Shown in pieces: positions 7,121 through 7,591 of a DNA stretch of 7,591 nt. The stretch comes from Hydrogenophaga sp. (GTDB lineage Bacteria > Pseudomonadota > Gammaproteobacteria > Burkholderiales > Burkholderiaceae_C), in the NCBI GenBank assembly GCA_030684755.1, contig JAUXXN010000398.1, positions 1-7,591 of the forward strand, read 5' to 3'. Made by a program: the position numbers and the translations under genes. Below the pieces are notes generated by a model, which made no database searches, was not told where the DNA came from, and saw nothing but the letters and a program-made list of their open reading frames with translations. Position 1 is the first letter of the stretch, and every line of letters begins with the position of its first letter.

Positions 7121-7221
7121 AGCTTTCAGCCCAGGCCACGCAAGTTCAAACGAGAACCGCTTCGGCTTGACCTAACCGGTAGGCATGGGCTGCCTTTGGT
7201 GCAAAAATGGGCTTTTAGACC

Positions 7222-7227
7222 AAGGAG
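7222..7227 (+). promoter_or_regulatory. Shine-Dalgarno site of the DUF1840 gene
   Basis: AAGGAG sits 6 nt before the ATG at 7234, an ideal ribosome-binding arrangement that fixes this start. Confidence 0.85.
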
Positions 7228-7233
7228 AGCAAC

Positions 7234-7560
7234 ATGTCTTTGTACCGATTCAAATCCCGGGAAACCGGCGACCTGGTGATGCTGGAACCCACCGGCCAAC
7301 GCGTGCTGGACATCCTGGGCAAAGACCCGAGCGGTCCCGGCATCATCCTGCCCGAGCAAATGTCGGCAGCGGTGCTGGCGCTGCGCGATGCGGCGGCGCA
7401 CGAAGATGCGGAGCAAAAAAGGCTGAAAGAAGAGGCCGAAGCCAACGGCGATTTACCCCCCGAATTCGATGTGGTGAGTCTGCGCCTGCGCTGTGCTCCG
7501 TTCATTGAAATGCTGCAGCGCTGCGAGCAAGCTGGGGTTGAGATTGTCTGGGGCGTGTGA
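7234..7560 (+). CDS. DUF1840 domain-containing protein
   Basis: A 108-residue protein matching, by recall of family pattern, the DUF1840 family common in Burkholderiales. The N-terminal part reads LYRFKSRETGDLVMLEP (residues 3-19) and is followed by GQRVLDILGK (21-30) and GIILPEQMSAA (36-46). A charged Lys/Glu-rich helix (about 55-72) leads to the C-terminal half DVVSLRLRCAPFIEMLQRC (79-97), ending in VEIVWGV. There is no signal peptide, membrane segment or recognisable catalytic motif. The function of the family is unknown. It is transcribed away from the aromatic operon, so nothing beyond the shared intergenic region ties it to that pathway. It has its own strong ribosome site and what looks like its own terminator downstream, and is probably a single-gene housekeeping unit. 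Confidence 0.88.
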   Translation: MSLYRFKSRETGDLVMLEPTGQRVLDILGKDPSGPGIILPEQMSAAVLALRDAAAHEDAEQKRLKEEAEANGDLPPEFDVVSLRLRCAPFIEMLQRCEQAGVEIVWGV

Positions 7561-7575
7561 CCTTCAAGCGCCCAT

Positions 7576-7591
7576 AAAAAAACCGCCGAAA
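7576..7591. terminator. Left half of a probable hairpin terminator, cut by window edge
   Basis: Sixteen bases after the DUF1840 stop there is an A7 run, then CCGCC and GAAA at the very end of the window. This is the 5' arm and loop expected of a bidirectional A-tract/stem/T-tract terminator; the predicted continuation is GGCGG followed by Ts. Only half is visible, so the call is a prediction. Confidence 0.55.

Larger units (their letters stand above)
7029..7233. promoter_or_regulatory. Divergent intergenic control region
   Basis: These 205 bp separate the minus-strand aromatic operon from the plus-strand DUF1840 gene and must hold both promoters. The part near 7033-7058 is strikingly AT-rich against the surrounding GC-rich DNA and contains a palindrome. 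A larger inverted repeat lies at 7082-7120 and a second GTT-N8-AAC palindrome at 7144-7157. TTGACC at 7167-7172 resembles a plus-strand -35 box, but no convincing -10 follows at 16-18 bp. On the minus strand TATATC or TAAACT inside the AT-rich stretch could be a -10 box, without a good -35 partner. No conserved coding frame is evident here. Confidence 0.6.

Noticed and set aside
7181..7195. Inverted repeat AGGCA-N5-TGCCT before the DUF1840 gene
   Set aside because: Five-base arms are common by chance in GC-rich DNA, with no further pairing or T-run, so no function is claimed.
1..7591. Mobile element, CRISPR array, tRNA/rRNA or phage genes
   Set aside because: No transposase or integrase frames, regularly spaced repeats, or tRNA/rRNA-like sequence were recognised by eye on either strand.

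Overview
The window is high-GC DNA (roughly 65% by eye). Its gene content fits a betaproteobacterium, most likely a Comamonadaceae-type Burkholderiales member: there is a DUF1840 gene, an aromatic-CoA catabolic operon, and an intergenic palindromic repeat of the CCCTCACCCC...GAGGGG kind seen in that group. This assignment is inference from style and family content.

Layout. Almost everything lies on the minus strand as one apparent operon, read from 7028 down to 1. In transcription order the genes are: (1) a 794-aa two-domain flavoprotein, 2-aminobenzoyl-CoA monooxygenase/reductase (ACMR, AbmA-like; homologues are often labelled bifunctional salicylyl-CoA 5-hydroxylase/oxidoreductase); (2) a MarR-family regulator; (3) a crotonase-fold (enoyl-CoA hydratase-like) protein; (4) after an 82-bp gap holding a palindromic repeat, an acyl-CoA dehydrogenase; (5) an aryl-CoA ligase of the benzoate/2-aminobenzoate type; (6) a RidA/YjgF-family protein cut by the left window edge. 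Genes 1/2 and 5/6 overlap by ATGA. Genes 2/3 are 5 bp apart. A 205-bp intergenic region (7029-7233) separates the operon from a divergent DUF1840 gene on the plus strand. The start of a hairpin terminator is visible at the right edge.

How the genes work together. The ligase activates an aromatic acid (2-aminobenzoate is the best guess) to its CoA thioester. The ACMR hydroxylates the ring and its fused Old Yellow Enzyme domain reduces it, which dearomatises the ring without a ring-cleaving dioxygenase. The known ACMR product is an enamine, so a RidA-family protein in the same operon makes sense as an enamine/imine hydrolase that releases ammonium. The crotonase homologue lacks both usual hydratase glutamates, carries an Asp in the active-site loop, and could be the ring-opening or isomerising enzyme. 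The acyl-CoA dehydrogenase would act in a beta-oxidation-like lower pathway. The MarR protein, coded inside the operon, probably senses an aryl-CoA and acts at a 14-bp palindrome (GTTTAGATATAAAC) just upstream of the first gene. The core of this pathway is known from Azoarcus evansii. The roles proposed here for the crotonase and RidA are inference. No thiolase, hydroxyacyl-CoA dehydrogenase or transporter lies in the window; they may lie beyond the left edge.
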